DNA from: Spirochaetia bacterium
GTDB lineage: Bacteria > Spirochaetota > Spirochaetia > DAHUYW01
NCBI GenBank assembly: GCA_030041455.1
Contig: JASHNV010000058.1
Coordinates: forward strand, 29,606-93,605
Direction: 5' to 3'
DNA: 64,000 nucleotides
A program made the position numbers and the translations under genes. The notes under the pieces are model-generated. The model saw only the letters and a program-made list of their open reading frames with translations, had not been told where the DNA came from and did not search any database. Shown here piece by piece: positions 16,443 through 26,044 of this stretch. How positions within the stretch are numbered: position 1 is the first letter of the stretch; every line of letters starts with the position of its first letter.

Positions 16443-16470
16443 CCGGACCTGAGCCCGGGCTCAGGTCCGG
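16443..16470. terminator. 28-base perfect palindrome at the end of the EIIA gene
   Basis: The sequence from 16443 to 16470 is a perfect inverted repeat with arms CCGGACCTGAGCCC and its complement. It includes the TGA stop of the HTH-EIIA gene (16463-16461) inside one arm. As RNA it would form a very stable hairpin with a minimal loop. No U tract follows on the minus strand, so it may be a Rho-assisted terminator or an mRNA 3' stabiliser; as DNA it could also be a dimeric protein site. Confidence 0.5.
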
Positions 16471-17153
16471 TCTTCCTCCTGCAGAGCCTGGAGAACGGCG
16501 TCCTCGTCGCGGGCGGCGAGAATTTTCGCGTTGAGCTTGCGCTCCCCGAGAAGCATGTTGAGCTTCGCCATGACCCGCAGGTGGACGACGTCGCTGTCGG
16601 TGGAGAGGAGGAAGAAGAGCGTGGTCTTCTCGCCGTCGAGCGCGTCGAAGTCGGTTCCCTGGCGGCATACCCCGACCACCAAGACCGGCTGGGACGTCCG
16701 CGACTCTTTCTGGCGGCGGATGTGGGGGAAAGCAACCCCCCGGCCGAGCGCCGTCGAGATCATGTGCTCCCGCTCCATGAGCTTCGCGAGGAACTCCTCG
16801 CCGTCGGGCACCACGGCCGCCTCCACTAGGGGACGGACGAGCTGGCGGAGAACCTCCTCCTTCGTCCCCGGGGTCACGCTCAACAGGATATGGCGCTTCT
16901 CCGTCAGCCGGGAGAGCGGTACCGGCTCGCGGGTGGCCTCGATCAGCTTGACGAGCTCGCTTTTCGGCGGGCTTTTCATGCGCGCCGCGAGCCATTCGTC
17001 GATCATGGCGCGCCGAAAGCGCCATTGGCTCGCCACCTTGATGGATGGGATTTCGTCGTTGTGGACCATCCGAAGGACCGTTTTTTCCGCTACCTTCAGG
17101 TAATGCGCCACCTCGGCAAGCGTGAGGAGCTCACGTGACGTATCATTTTCCAT
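16461..17153 (-). CDS. Excisionase-type HTH fused to PTS EIIA (fructose/nitrogen type)
   Basis: A 230-residue two-domain protein. Residues 9-58 form a MerR/excisionase-like helix-turn-helix (LLTLAEVAHYLKVAEKTVLR, then IPSIKVASQWRFRR, then IDEWL), normally a DNA-binding or regulatory module. Residues 85-228 form a PTS EIIA type 2 domain (mannitol/fructose/PtsN family), with the phospho-accepting histidine in GVAFPHIRR, about residue 144. No sugar transporter is near, which suggests a regulatory PTS like EIIA-Ntr that senses phosphoenolpyruvate or nitrogen state and acts on DNA or a partner through the HTH. The ATG at 17153 is chosen for GGAGG six bases upstream. It is driven by the strong promoter at 17182-17209. 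Confidence 0.85.
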   Translation of the reverse strand: MENDTSRELLTLAEVAHYLKVAEKTVLRMVHNDEIPSIKVASQWRFRRAMIDEWLAARMKSPPKSELVKLIEATREPVPLSRLTEKRHILLSVTPGTKEEVLRQLVRPLVEAAVVPDGEEFLAKLMEREHMISTALGRGVAFPHIRRQKESRTSQPVLVVGVCRQGTDFDALDGEKTTLFFLLSTDSDVVHLRVMAKLNMLLGERKLNAKILAARDEDAVLQALQEEDRT

Positions 17154-17181
17154 GATGTTCCTCCAACAGCTCGAAAAGTCC

Positions 17182-17209
17182 ATTATAGTCCGTTGAAGGC
17201 CGCGGTCAA
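17182..17209 (-). promoter_or_regulatory. Strong promoter of the HTH-EIIA gene
   Basis: On the minus strand TTGACC (17209-17204), a 16-base spacer and a perfect TATAAT (17187-17182). The start codon is 28 bases downstream. It lies between this gene and the galM stop at 17265, so the gene is not dependent on galM transcription. Confidence 0.75.
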
Positions 17210-17264
17210 GCGTCGCGCGCTGCTCCGGCGACCCGCCGCGGAGCCGGTCCCACTCGGACCCAGG

Positions 17265-18299
17265 CTACTGGCAGAAGAAGCGGAACGTTGTCCGTTGGTG
17301 GTAGCGCTCGCCGGGTCGCAGAATCGTGCTCGGAAACTTGGGCTGATTGACGGCGTCCGGAAAGTCCTCGGTCTCCAGGCAGAAGGCGGAGTGCTTCGCG
17401 AAGCGCTTTCCGCCCCGCCCCTGGATGCCCGTGAGCATGTTCCCCGTGTAGAATTGAATGCCGGGCTGCGTCGTGCGGACCTCAAGGCCGCGTCCCGAGC
17501 CGGGCTCGTAGACGCGAGCCGCCTTCTGCAGGCCGGTTCCGCGCTTTCGGATCGCGAAGCAGTGGTCGTAGCCGCCCGACGACTCGATCTCGCCGCCGAT
17601 CGCGGTCTCGGAGCGGAGGTCGAACTTCGTCCCCTCCACCTTGGCGAGCTCTCCGGTGGGAATCAGGTCGGCGTCGACCGGAAGGTACTGCTCGGCGTAG
17701 ATGGTGACGCGGTGACCGCGAATATCGCCGGAGCCGGCTCCGCGCAGGTTCCAGTAGGCGTGATTGGTCAAATTGACCGGCGTCGGCTTGTCGGTGGTCG
17801 CCTCGTAGTCGATCTCGAGGACGTCCTGCTCGTCGAGGGTATAGGTGACCCGCGCGTCCAGGGTCCCGGGATAGCCCTCCTCGCCGTCCGGGCTCACGTA
17901 GGCGAGGCGCACGCCGGCTCGGTCGGGCCGGCTGAAGGGGGAGGCGTCCCACAGCGCGCGGTCGAAGCCCCGCTTGCCGCCGTGAAGGTGGCTCGGCCCT
18001 TCGTTGCAAAACAGCGCGTATTCCTTCCCGTCGAGGACGAATGTCCCTTTTCCGATCCGGTTTGCGTACCGGCCGATCGTCGCGCCGAAGTAGGGGTGGG
18101 CGCCGAGGTAGCCTTCCAGAGCGTCGAAGCCGAGCGTGATCTCCTCGCTTCGATCGTGGGCGTTGGGGGTCTTCACCGACGAGAGCGTCGCTCCGTAGGT
18201 GATGATCTGGATGGTGATTCCGTTGCCGTTCTGAATGGTGTACTGATCCACGCTTCGGCCCTCCGGAATCTTGCCGAACACGCGATGGGAAAGCTGCAT
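17265..18299 (-). CDS. galM: Aldose 1-epimerase (galactose mutarotase)
   Basis: A 344-residue mutarotase interconverting alpha and beta anomers of galactose, glucose and related sugars. Visible family motifs are IITYGATLSSVKTPN near the N-terminus, PYFGATIGRYANRIGKG, HLHGGKRGFDRALWD, the catalytic histidine in VNLTNHAYWNL (about residue 176) and the catalytic glutamate in FCLETEDFPDAVNQ (about residue 309). Length is normal. No signal peptide, so cytoplasmic. It starts 27 bases after the AAA gene on the same strand with a GAGGTG site; a TAGAAT box in that gap could give it a promoter of its own. Confidence 0.95.
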   Translation of the reverse strand: MQLSHRVFGKIPEGRSVDQYTIQNGNGITIQIITYGATLSSVKTPNAHDRSEEITLGFDALEGYLGAHPYFGATIGRYANRIGKGTFVLDGKEYALFCNEGPSHLHGGKRGFDRALWDASPFSRPDRAGVRLAYVSPDGEEGYPGTLDARVTYTLDEQDVLEIDYEATTDKPTPVNLTNHAYWNLRGAGSGDIRGHRVTIYAEQYLPVDADLIPTGELAKVEGTKFDLRSETAIGGEIESSGGYDHCFAIRKRGTGLQKAARVYEPGSGRGLEVRTTQPGIQFYTGNMLTGIQGRGGKRFAKHSAFCLETEDFPDAVNQPKFPSTILRPGERYHQRTTFRFFCQ

Positions 18300-18326
18300 G
18301 TGACACCTCAGTCGAACATTCTATCG

Positions 18327-20078
18327 CTATTCGCGCTCTCCGAGAAGGGTCTTCAGCTCCCGAATCTCATCGATGAGCTTCGCGCGCTCGAGATTCTGAA
18401 ACCGTTTCGGCACCATCTCCCGGCTCGTGCATTCGAGGACGGCGACGAGGTTTTGAAGCTCGATCTCGTGCGGATAGGCCGGGGGAACGAAATCCGCGAA
18501 GGTCTCCTCGAGATCGTCGCGGCTGATCGTGACGTGATTGTTCATCGCCGCGTTGAACTTCGCTCGGATGAGGATCGACTCGAGGTCCGCGCCCGAGCAG
18601 TCGAAGCGGAACTTCTTCAGGAGATCCGATACGGCGACGCTTTCCACGCGAAGCCGGAGCTTCTTGACGAGGGTCTGGAAGAGATCCTCGCGATCGTCGG
18701 CGGTCTCGGGGTAGAACAGGGCGAGGTGCTCCTCGGCGCGCCCCTGCCGTTTGAGGTCGATCGGAAGCAGGTCGGGACGGCAGGTGATGAGGAACCAGAT
18801 GATCTTGCCGCGATACTCGGTGTTTCCCATGAAGGAGGTGATCTGCGCGAAGACCCGGTTGCTCGTGCCGGAGTCCCCGTCCTGGTCGCGATCGCCGAGA
18901 AAGGCGTCGGCCTCGTCGATCATCACCCCCACCGGCGCCATCGCCTTGAGGATGCTCAGCGCCTTTTCGAGGTTCGCCTCGGTCACTCCCTGCCACTTCG
19001 AGCGGAAGTTCCGGAACTTCACGATCGGGATGCCGATCTCTCCGGCGAAGGCGGTCACCATGAAGGACTTGCCGGTCCCGATCGGGCCCGCGATGAGGTA
19101 GCCCATGGGAAGAACGTCGAGTCGGCCCTGCTTGATCGCCCGAGCCGCGCTCTTGAAGCGCTTCTTCACGAAGGAGTGGCCGGAGATCATCGCCAGGTCG
19201 TGCTCCGATTCGATGAACTCGAGCAGCCCTATCGCCTCGTTCTCGATGATCTCCTTCTTTTTCTCGCGGAGGTATTCGAGGCTGATCTGCCGGCCCTCCT
19301 GGAACGACTCGGCGGCGAGCTGATTGAGGTTCATGAGATTCAGCCCGCTCGTAATCTTGGCCATCCGCGACGGGTTGAGCCTCGGCTCGAGAAGGAGCGA
19401 GCCCTCGCGCTCGAGAAACAGGAGGAAGCTTTCCCGCACCTCCTCGTCGGGGATCGGGATGTTGACCTTCACCGTGCTCGGCGAGCGCACGAGCCGGGGA
19501 TTGATGTCGGCGAGGTTCTCCGTGAGGAGGATGACCGACACGTCGCCCTGGGTGAAGATCGGATCGTGCGACCACCGGTTTAAGGTCACGAGGTTGTAGC
19601 GGTCCTCCTCCGACAGCCGCGAGACCTCCGTATTCGAGACGATCGTCTCGGCGTAGTCGATGATCAAGACGATGCGCTTCTTCTTCGGCATGTTCATGAG
19701 GAAGTATTTCTCTAGGAGGTTGAACGCTTTCAGCGGGTCGGACGACAGGAGATCCTCCTGCGGCTCGCCGGGATAGGCCTTCGTCATCATGGCGAGATAT
19801 TCCCGCTGCATCTCCTGCGTGCAGAAGTTGATCCCGGAGGAACGGTCGTAGTAGGCGATGATGTCCCGATTTCCGAAGAGCACCTCCGAGATGAACTCCT
19901 GGATCCGCACGAAGACGAACTCGCCTTCGAGCATCTTGTTCGGGAGAAAGTCCCGAATGTTCCCGTGGATGATGTAGAGATTTGCGGTCTTCGAGCAGTA
20001 TTTGTAGGAAAGGTCCTGCGCCCACGAGGGCAGAACCTTGATGAACGGCAAATTTTTGAGAATCAGCTGTTCAGCCAT
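18327..20078 (-). CDS. Ycf46-like AAA ATPase with degenerate first AAA module
   Basis: A 583-residue protein. The C-terminal half is a complete AAA module: Walker A AGPIGTGKSF (about residue 335), Walker B GVMIDEADAF (about 388), sensor 1 region IIWFLITCRPDLLPIDLKR, and arginines in RQGRAEEH that fit the arginine finger. The N-terminal half looks like a second AAA module without Walker A: it keeps a Walker-B-like strand RIVLIIDYAETIV and a line DVSVILLTENLADINPRLVR then VKVNIPIPDEEV. This order, dead AAA then live AAA, is like the Ycf46 family. Role unknown; remodelling of a protein complex is the general expectation. The start has a GGGGAGGGGAGGAA tract just upstream and the promoter at 20121-20149. 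Confidence 0.75.
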   Translation of the reverse strand: MAEQLILKNLPFIKVLPSWAQDLSYKYCSKTANLYIIHGNIRDFLPNKMLEGEFVFVRIQEFISEVLFGNRDIIAYYDRSSGINFCTQEMQREYLAMMTKAYPGEPQEDLLSSDPLKAFNLLEKYFLMNMPKKKRIVLIIDYAETIVSNTEVSRLSEEDRYNLVTLNRWSHDPIFTQGDVSVILLTENLADINPRLVRSPSTVKVNIPIPDEEVRESFLLFLEREGSLLLEPRLNPSRMAKITSGLNLMNLNQLAAESFQEGRQISLEYLREKKKEIIENEAIGLLEFIESEHDLAMISGHSFVKKRFKSAARAIKQGRLDVLPMGYLIAGPIGTGKSFMVTAFAGEIGIPIVKFRNFRSKWQGVTEANLEKALSILKAMAPVGVMIDEADAFLGDRDQDGDSGTSNRVFAQITSFMGNTEYRGKIIWFLITCRPDLLPIDLKRQGRAEEHLALFYPETADDREDLFQTLVKKLRLRVESVAVSDLLKKFRFDCSGADLESILIRAKFNAAMNNHVTISRDDLEETFADFVPPAYPHEIELQNLVAVLECTSREMVPKRFQNLERAKLIDEIRELKTLLGERE

Positions 20079-20120
20079 TTCCTCCCCTCCCCTAGGAAAG
20101 ACGCCAAACGAACGCGTTCA

Positions 20121-20149
20121 AGTATAGACGCTCGACGGACGGCCGTCAA
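20121..20149 (-). promoter_or_regulatory. Promoter of the AAA ATPase gene
   Basis: On the minus strand TTGACG (20149-20144), a 17-base spacer and TATACT (20126-20121). The ATG at 20078 follows 42 bases later with a purine-rich leader. Confidence 0.7.
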
Positions 20150-20225
20150 CAAAACCTTCTCGCGGCTGATTGGCGAAGCGGGACGCGAGTGGATGTCGGA
20201 CCGCCCTTTCTGGTAGGATGCCGGA

Positions 20226-20672
20226 GTGGATATCATCGTGTATACCGACGGAGGCTGCTCGGGGAATCCCGGACCGGGGGGCTGGGCGTACGTTCTCGTG
20301 GCGGGGGAGGCGAGGAGCGAGCGCTCGGGCGCGGAGCCTTCCACCACGAACAACCGCATGGAGCTCACCGCCGTCATCATGGCGCTCGAGGACCTCGGCG
20401 AACGTCCGGAGGGGGAGGCCGCCCACGTCGAGCTCCACACCGACTCCCGCTACGTCCAGCTCGGCATCACGGAGTGGATCGCGAAGTGGGTCCGCAACGA
20501 CTGGAAGACCGCCTCGGGCGAGCCGGTGAAAAACCGCGAGCTCTGGCAGCGCCTCGCCGCGTGCGCCGCGAGGCTCGACGTGAGCTGGCGCTGGGTCAAG
20601 GGCCACGACGGAATCGAGCTCAACGAGCGCTGCGACGCGCTCGTGCGCGGCGCGATCGCCCGCTTGGGGTAG
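20226..20672 (+). CDS. rnhA: Ribonuclease HI
   Basis: A 148-residue RNase HI that cuts the RNA strand of RNA-DNA hybrids. The four catalytic acids are present: D8 in [13 protein letters not shown]46 in [10 protein letters not shown]73 in LHTDSRYV and D137 in ERCDALVR, with the handle region [11 protein letters not shown] and the WRWVKGH strand. Translation begins at GTG 20226. A -10-like TAGGAT sits at 20214-20219, only six bases upstream, so the message is probably leaderless; the -35 is poor. The gene diverges from the AAA gene. Confidence 0.94.
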   Translation: MDIIVYTDGGCSGNPGPGGWAYVLVAGEARSERSGAEPSTTNNRMELTAVIMALEDLGERPEGEAAHVELHTDSRYVQLGITEWIAKWVRNDWKTASGEPVKNRELWQRLAACAARLDVSWRWVKGHDGIELNERCDALVRGAIARLG

Positions 20673-20742
20673 GCCGCGCCCCGACGCGGGCGAGCGGGCG
20701 TGGCGAGGCGTCCGAACCCCGCGATTCCGGAAGGCCGCCGCC

Positions 20743-20771
20743 TTGGCAAACCCCCGCCTCCATGGTATCTT
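20743..20771 (+). promoter_or_regulatory. Promoter of htrA
   Basis: TTGGCA at 20743-20748, a 17-base spacer and TATCTT at 20766-20771, 19 bases before the ATG at 20791. A run of seven Gs and GGGGGGAA before the ATG serves as ribosome site. No extra stress-sigma element was recognised. Confidence 0.6.
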
Positions 20772-20790
20772 CCTCAAGCGGGGGGGAACG

Positions 20791-22029
20791 ATGAAGCTCT
20801 ACAGCCGCGGACAGGTCGCGGTCATTGCCGCTCTCAGCGCCGTGGGAGCCCTCGTCGCGGGAGGGGCCGTCGTCGTGAGCGTCGATGTCATCGCCCGCGC
20901 TTCGGCGGGAGCGCGGAGCCCGGTCCTCGGCGCCGAACAGCTGTCCCCCGATCTCAAGCTTCAGACGAGCGCGCCCGCGGGGACCCCGTTCGCGGTCGAG
21001 TCCGGGGTCCGGTATGACGACGAAGAGTCGCAGAACATCGCGATCTACCAGAGAGTCAACGCCGCCGTGGTGAATATCTCCACCGAGAACATGGCGCTCA
21101 ACTGGTTCCTCGAGCCGGTACCCGAAGGCGGCGGCATCGGCTCGGGCTCGATCATCGACAAGCGGGGATACGTCCTCACCAACTACCACGTCGTTGCGAA
21201 GGCGTACAAGGTGACGGTCACGCTTGCCGACGGGCAGCAGTTCGCCGGGAAGGTGATCGGTTCCGACCCCGAGAGCGACCTTGCCGTCGTCAAGTTCGAC
21301 CCCGGGAGCCGTTCCCTCGTGACGGTGCCGCTCGGCACGGCGAAGAACCTGAAGGTCGGCCAGAGGGTTCTCGCGATCGGCAACCCCTTCGGCCTGAGCC
21401 GGACCCTCACGACCGGCATCGTCTCGGGTCTCGGGCGGCCCATTCAGACCGACAACGGCCTCGTGCTGCGCAACATGATCCAGACCGACGCTTCCATCAA
21501 TCCCGGGAACTCAGGGGGTCCGCTCCTCGATTCCCAAGGCCTCATGATCGGCATCAACACCATGATCTATACGCCGTCGGGCGGCTCGGTCGGCATCGGG
21601 TTCGCGACGCCGGTCGACACCGCGCGGCGAGTGCTTCCCGATCTCATCAAGTTCGGGCTCGTGCGCCGCGGCTGGATCGACCTCATTCCCGTTCAGCTCG
21701 ACGGCAACGTCGTGCGCTTCGGGAGGCTCCCCGTGGCGAGAGGTCTCCTGGTCTCGCGGGTCATTCCCGGCGGCAACGCCGAAGCGGCGGGTATCAGGGG
21801 CGGGGATCCCGAGAATCCGGTCCGCTACGGGCAGTCGATCATCTACTTCGGCGGCGACATCATCGTCGCGGTAAACGGGCTCCCGGTCGCGTCCATCGGG
21901 GACTATTTCACCGCGCTTGAGAGGACCCGTCCCGGCGAGACGGTCCCGGTCGACGTTCTTCGGGACGGACGGCGGCTTTCGCTCTCGGTGACCCTCGACC
22001 ACCGACCTACCGGGCTCACGTGGGAATGA
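20791..22029 (+). CDS. htrA: HtrA/DegP-family serine protease
   Basis: A 412-residue periplasmic protease for envelope quality control. An N-terminal signal anchor (VIAALSAVGALVAGGAVVVS) is followed by the trypsin-like domain with catalytic His133 (TNYHVVAK), Asp163 (ESDLAVVK) and Ser241 (NPGNSGGPLL). A single PDZ domain follows (about residues 310-405: GLLVSRVIPGGNAEAAGIRG, then DIIVAVNGLPVASIGDYF). This is the short, one-PDZ, membrane-anchored form similar to DegS or Treponema HtrA. The ATG at 20791 is preferred to an in-frame TTG further up because it follows the promoter and a G-rich ribosome site. uvrB follows after 17 bases. Confidence 0.94.
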   Translation: MKLYSRGQVAVIAALSAVGALVAGGAVVVSVDVIARASAGARSPVLGAEQLSPDLKLQTSAPAGTPFAVESGVRYDDEESQNIAIYQRVNAAVVNISTENMALNWFLEPVPEGGGIGSGSIIDKRGYVLTNYHVVAKAYKVTVTLADGQQFAGKVIGSDPESDLAVVKFDPGSRSLVTVPLGTAKNLKVGQRVLAIGNPFGLSRTLTTGIVSGLGRPIQTDNGLVLRNMIQTDASINPGNSGGPLLDSQGLMIGINTMIYTPSGGSVGIGFATPVDTARRVLPDLIKFGLVRRGWIDLIPVQLDGNVVRFGRLPVARGLLVSRVIPGGNAEAAGIRGGDPENPVRYGQSIIYFGGDIIVAVNGLPVASIGDYFTALERTRPGETVPVDVLRDGRRLSLSVTLDHRPTGLTWE

Positions 22030-22046
22030 GCCGCGCTTGAGCCGAC

Positions 22047-24035
<1,989 letters not shown>

Positions 24036-24151
24036 GGGGCGCGGAGTCCCGCGAGCGGGTCAGATCGGCTTGCTCCGGCCGCGAGAGGCACATGACAAAC
24101 GAGCACGGACATGGCGGGGCGCTCGGCGCTCCGCCCGGATCGAGGAGGGAC

Positions 24152-24562
24152 GTGAGACACGGCACGTCTCGGACGGGTGGCCTGAGGCGCGGAGCGCTCT
24201 TCGCGCTCGCGCTCGCCGCGGGGTCGCTCGCGCTCGCCTCGTGCGGCAAGCGCGAGGCCGAGCAGATCAAGCTTCCGGCGACCCCGATCCTGAGCGCGGA
24301 GGAGCAGTGGGGCGTCGTGAACTACGACCACCTCCGCATCCGGGACCACGGCTCCCTCGACGGCAAGGCGCTCCTCACGATTCGCAAAGGGGACGAGGTC
24401 GAGGTCCTCAACCGGGCGCCCGACCTCGTCGCGATCGACGACGTGCAGGGCTACTGGTACTACGTCAATTATCGGGGGCTCCGCGGCTGGGTGTTCGGCG
24501 CCTACCTGGACCTCTACGACTCGAAGCAGAAGGCGGACGACGCGGCGAAGGGGACCGACTGA
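24152..24562 (+). CDS. SH3-domain lipoprotein
   Basis: A small exported lipoprotein. From the GTG at 24152 (GAGG six bases upstream) the sequence has a basic start, a hydrophobic core ALFALALAAGSLALAS and the lipobox LASC, with the lipidated cysteine at residue 31. The mature part of about 105 residues is one bacterial SH3 domain: DHLRIRDHGSLDGKALLTIR then VEVLNRAPDLV and VQGYWYYVNYRGLRGWVFG. Such domains usually bind peptidoglycan or proteins. An ATG at 24092 would add 20 residues before the signal peptide and has only a weak site. The stop abuts the start of the DUF445 gene. Confidence 0.75.
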   Translation: MRHGTSRTGGLRRGALFALALAAGSLALASCGKREAEQIKLPATPILSAEEQWGVVNYDHLRIRDHGSLDGKALLTIRKGDEVEVLNRAPDLVAIDDVQGYWYYVNYRGLRGWVFGAYLDLYDSKQKADDAAKGTD

Positions 24563-26020
24563 ATGCTCGCCGGGCAGGGTCTTCTCTCCTTGCTTGCCCC
24601 GCCCGTCATCGGAGCCGCGCTCGGGTACTCCGCGAGCGCGCTCGCGCTCCGTCTCGCGCTGAGGCGAGGGCGCTCGGCGCCCGGGAAGCCGAGCGCCCTC
24701 GCCTCAGGACTCGGCGACCTCGTCGCCACCGAGCTCCTCACGACCGAGACGCTCGCCGCCGAGATCCGCTCGGAAGGCTTTCGCGAGCGAACCGTCTCCG
24801 CGGTCGAGGCGATCACCTCCGAGCTGCTGTCCCTTCGCGCCTCCGAGCTTTTCTCCCCCGAGGAGGAGATCCCCGCGGATGCCCCGGGCGCGCGCTCCGC
24901 CGCCCGCGAGCTCCTTTCCTCCGGGAGCGCCTCCTCGGCGCTCGGCGCCCTCGTTCGCGCGTGGGCGGGCGCGGTCTCGCGCATGCCGGTCGAGGAGCTC
25001 GTGCGAAGCGAGGGCGCGAGACGGCTCATCGAGGCGGCGGCGGCCGGCCTCGCTCAGGGGGCCTCCGGGAAGGAGCTTGAGCGCGCGGTGGGCCTCCTCC
25101 TCGACGCGCTCCTCGCCTCGGAGGAGGCCCGAGCCGACCTCTTCTCGGAGCCCGGAATCGAGGAGGCCGCGCGGACCCTCGATGCGATCTATCCGTCCGT
25201 CGTGGACTTCCTCATGGGATGGCTTCGCTCGAGCTCGACCCAGGCGGATCTCGTCGTTCGCGGCAGGCTCCTCGTGCGCGACATTCTCGACCGCCTGACC
25301 GCCCTCCAGCGGATCATCGTCTCGGCGGCGCAGTACGACCGGACCATCGACTCGAACATGCGCGGCATCGTACAGGAGGCCCTTGACCAAATCGAGGAGG
25401 GAGCGCGAGACTCACAGACGCAGGCCCGGCTCGTGGAGGCCGCCCGGCGGGAGCTGCGCTCCCTGCGCTCGAAGAGGGTGGGCGGGGAGGCGGAGGAGGG
25501 TCTGAAGCGCCTGGCCGCTCAGGCGGTATCCGGGGGCATCGCGGCGCTCCGCGGCCCCGAGGCTCGCGGCCGCCTGATCGAGAGTCTGACCGATCTCGTC
25601 GGGGGCGCGGCGGGAGAGACGGTCGGGGGGCTCGTCGAGCGGCTTTTCGGGCTGCAGGCGGGCGGGTTTCCCCGATTCGCCTCGGACCTAGTCTCCGGGG
25701 GCGCGGTGCCCGGCCTGCTCTCGCGCATGCCCGACGTCGCGATCGGGGCGCTTCTCGGGATCGAGGGAGAGCGCAAGCGGCGGATCGACCGCGCGATCGC
25801 GGCGGCTCTCATCGGCGCGGCCGGCGCGATGGCGCCGGACCTTTTCGCGTCGGTCGACGTGCGCGCGACGGTCGTCTCGAAGATCGACGGGCTGAAGCCC
25901 GGCGAGCTCGAGGGCTTCATGCTCGGCGCCCTGAAGGGGTGGCTTGACGCCGCGGCGCTGTTCGGCGGAGCGCTCGGCTTTGTGATCGGAGCGGTCGCCG
26001 ATCTCATCCATTTCCTGTGA
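24563..26020 (+). CDS. DUF445 family membrane protein
   Basis: A 485-residue protein anchored at both ends. The N-terminal helix LLAPPVIGAALGYSASALAL and the C-terminal block VVSKIDGLKPGELEGFMLG followed by LFGGALGFVIGAVADL match the two conserved ends of DUF445 (YheB-like) proteins. In these the middle is a long, mostly helical extracytoplasmic or cytoplasmic region; here it is Ala, Arg and Glu rich with coiled-coil character. Function of the family is unknown, with links to the cell envelope. The ATG directly follows the TGA of the SH3 lipoprotein gene, so the two are probably translationally coupled and may act together. Confidence 0.8.
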   Translation: MLAGQGLLSLLAPPVIGAALGYSASALALRLALRRGRSAPGKPSALASGLGDLVATELLTTETLAAEIRSEGFRERTVSAVEAITSELLSLRASELFSPEEEIPADAPGARSAARELLSSGSASSALGALVRAWAGAVSRMPVEELVRSEGARRLIEAAAAGLAQGASGKELERAVGLLLDALLASEEARADLFSEPGIEEAARTLDAIYPSVVDFLMGWLRSSSTQADLVVRGRLLVRDILDRLTALQRIIVSAAQYDRTIDSNMRGIVQEALDQIEEGARDSQTQARLVEAARRELRSLRSKRVGGEAEEGLKRLAAQAVSGGIAALRGPEARGRLIESLTDLVGGAAGETVGGLVERLFGLQAGGFPRFASDLVSGGAVPGLLSRMPDVAIGALLGIEGERKRRIDRAIAAALIGAAGAMAPDLFASVDVRATVVSKIDGLKPGELEGFMLGALKGWLDAAALFGGALGFVIGAVADLIHFL

Positions 26021-26044
26021 TCGCTTTCCGGGAGGGGAACGAGC

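Noticed and set aside
17193-19583. Open frame of 796 codons antisense to galM and the AAA gene
   Set aside because: It spans two real genes of clear family on the other strand and the gap between them; composition is typical of a shadow frame.
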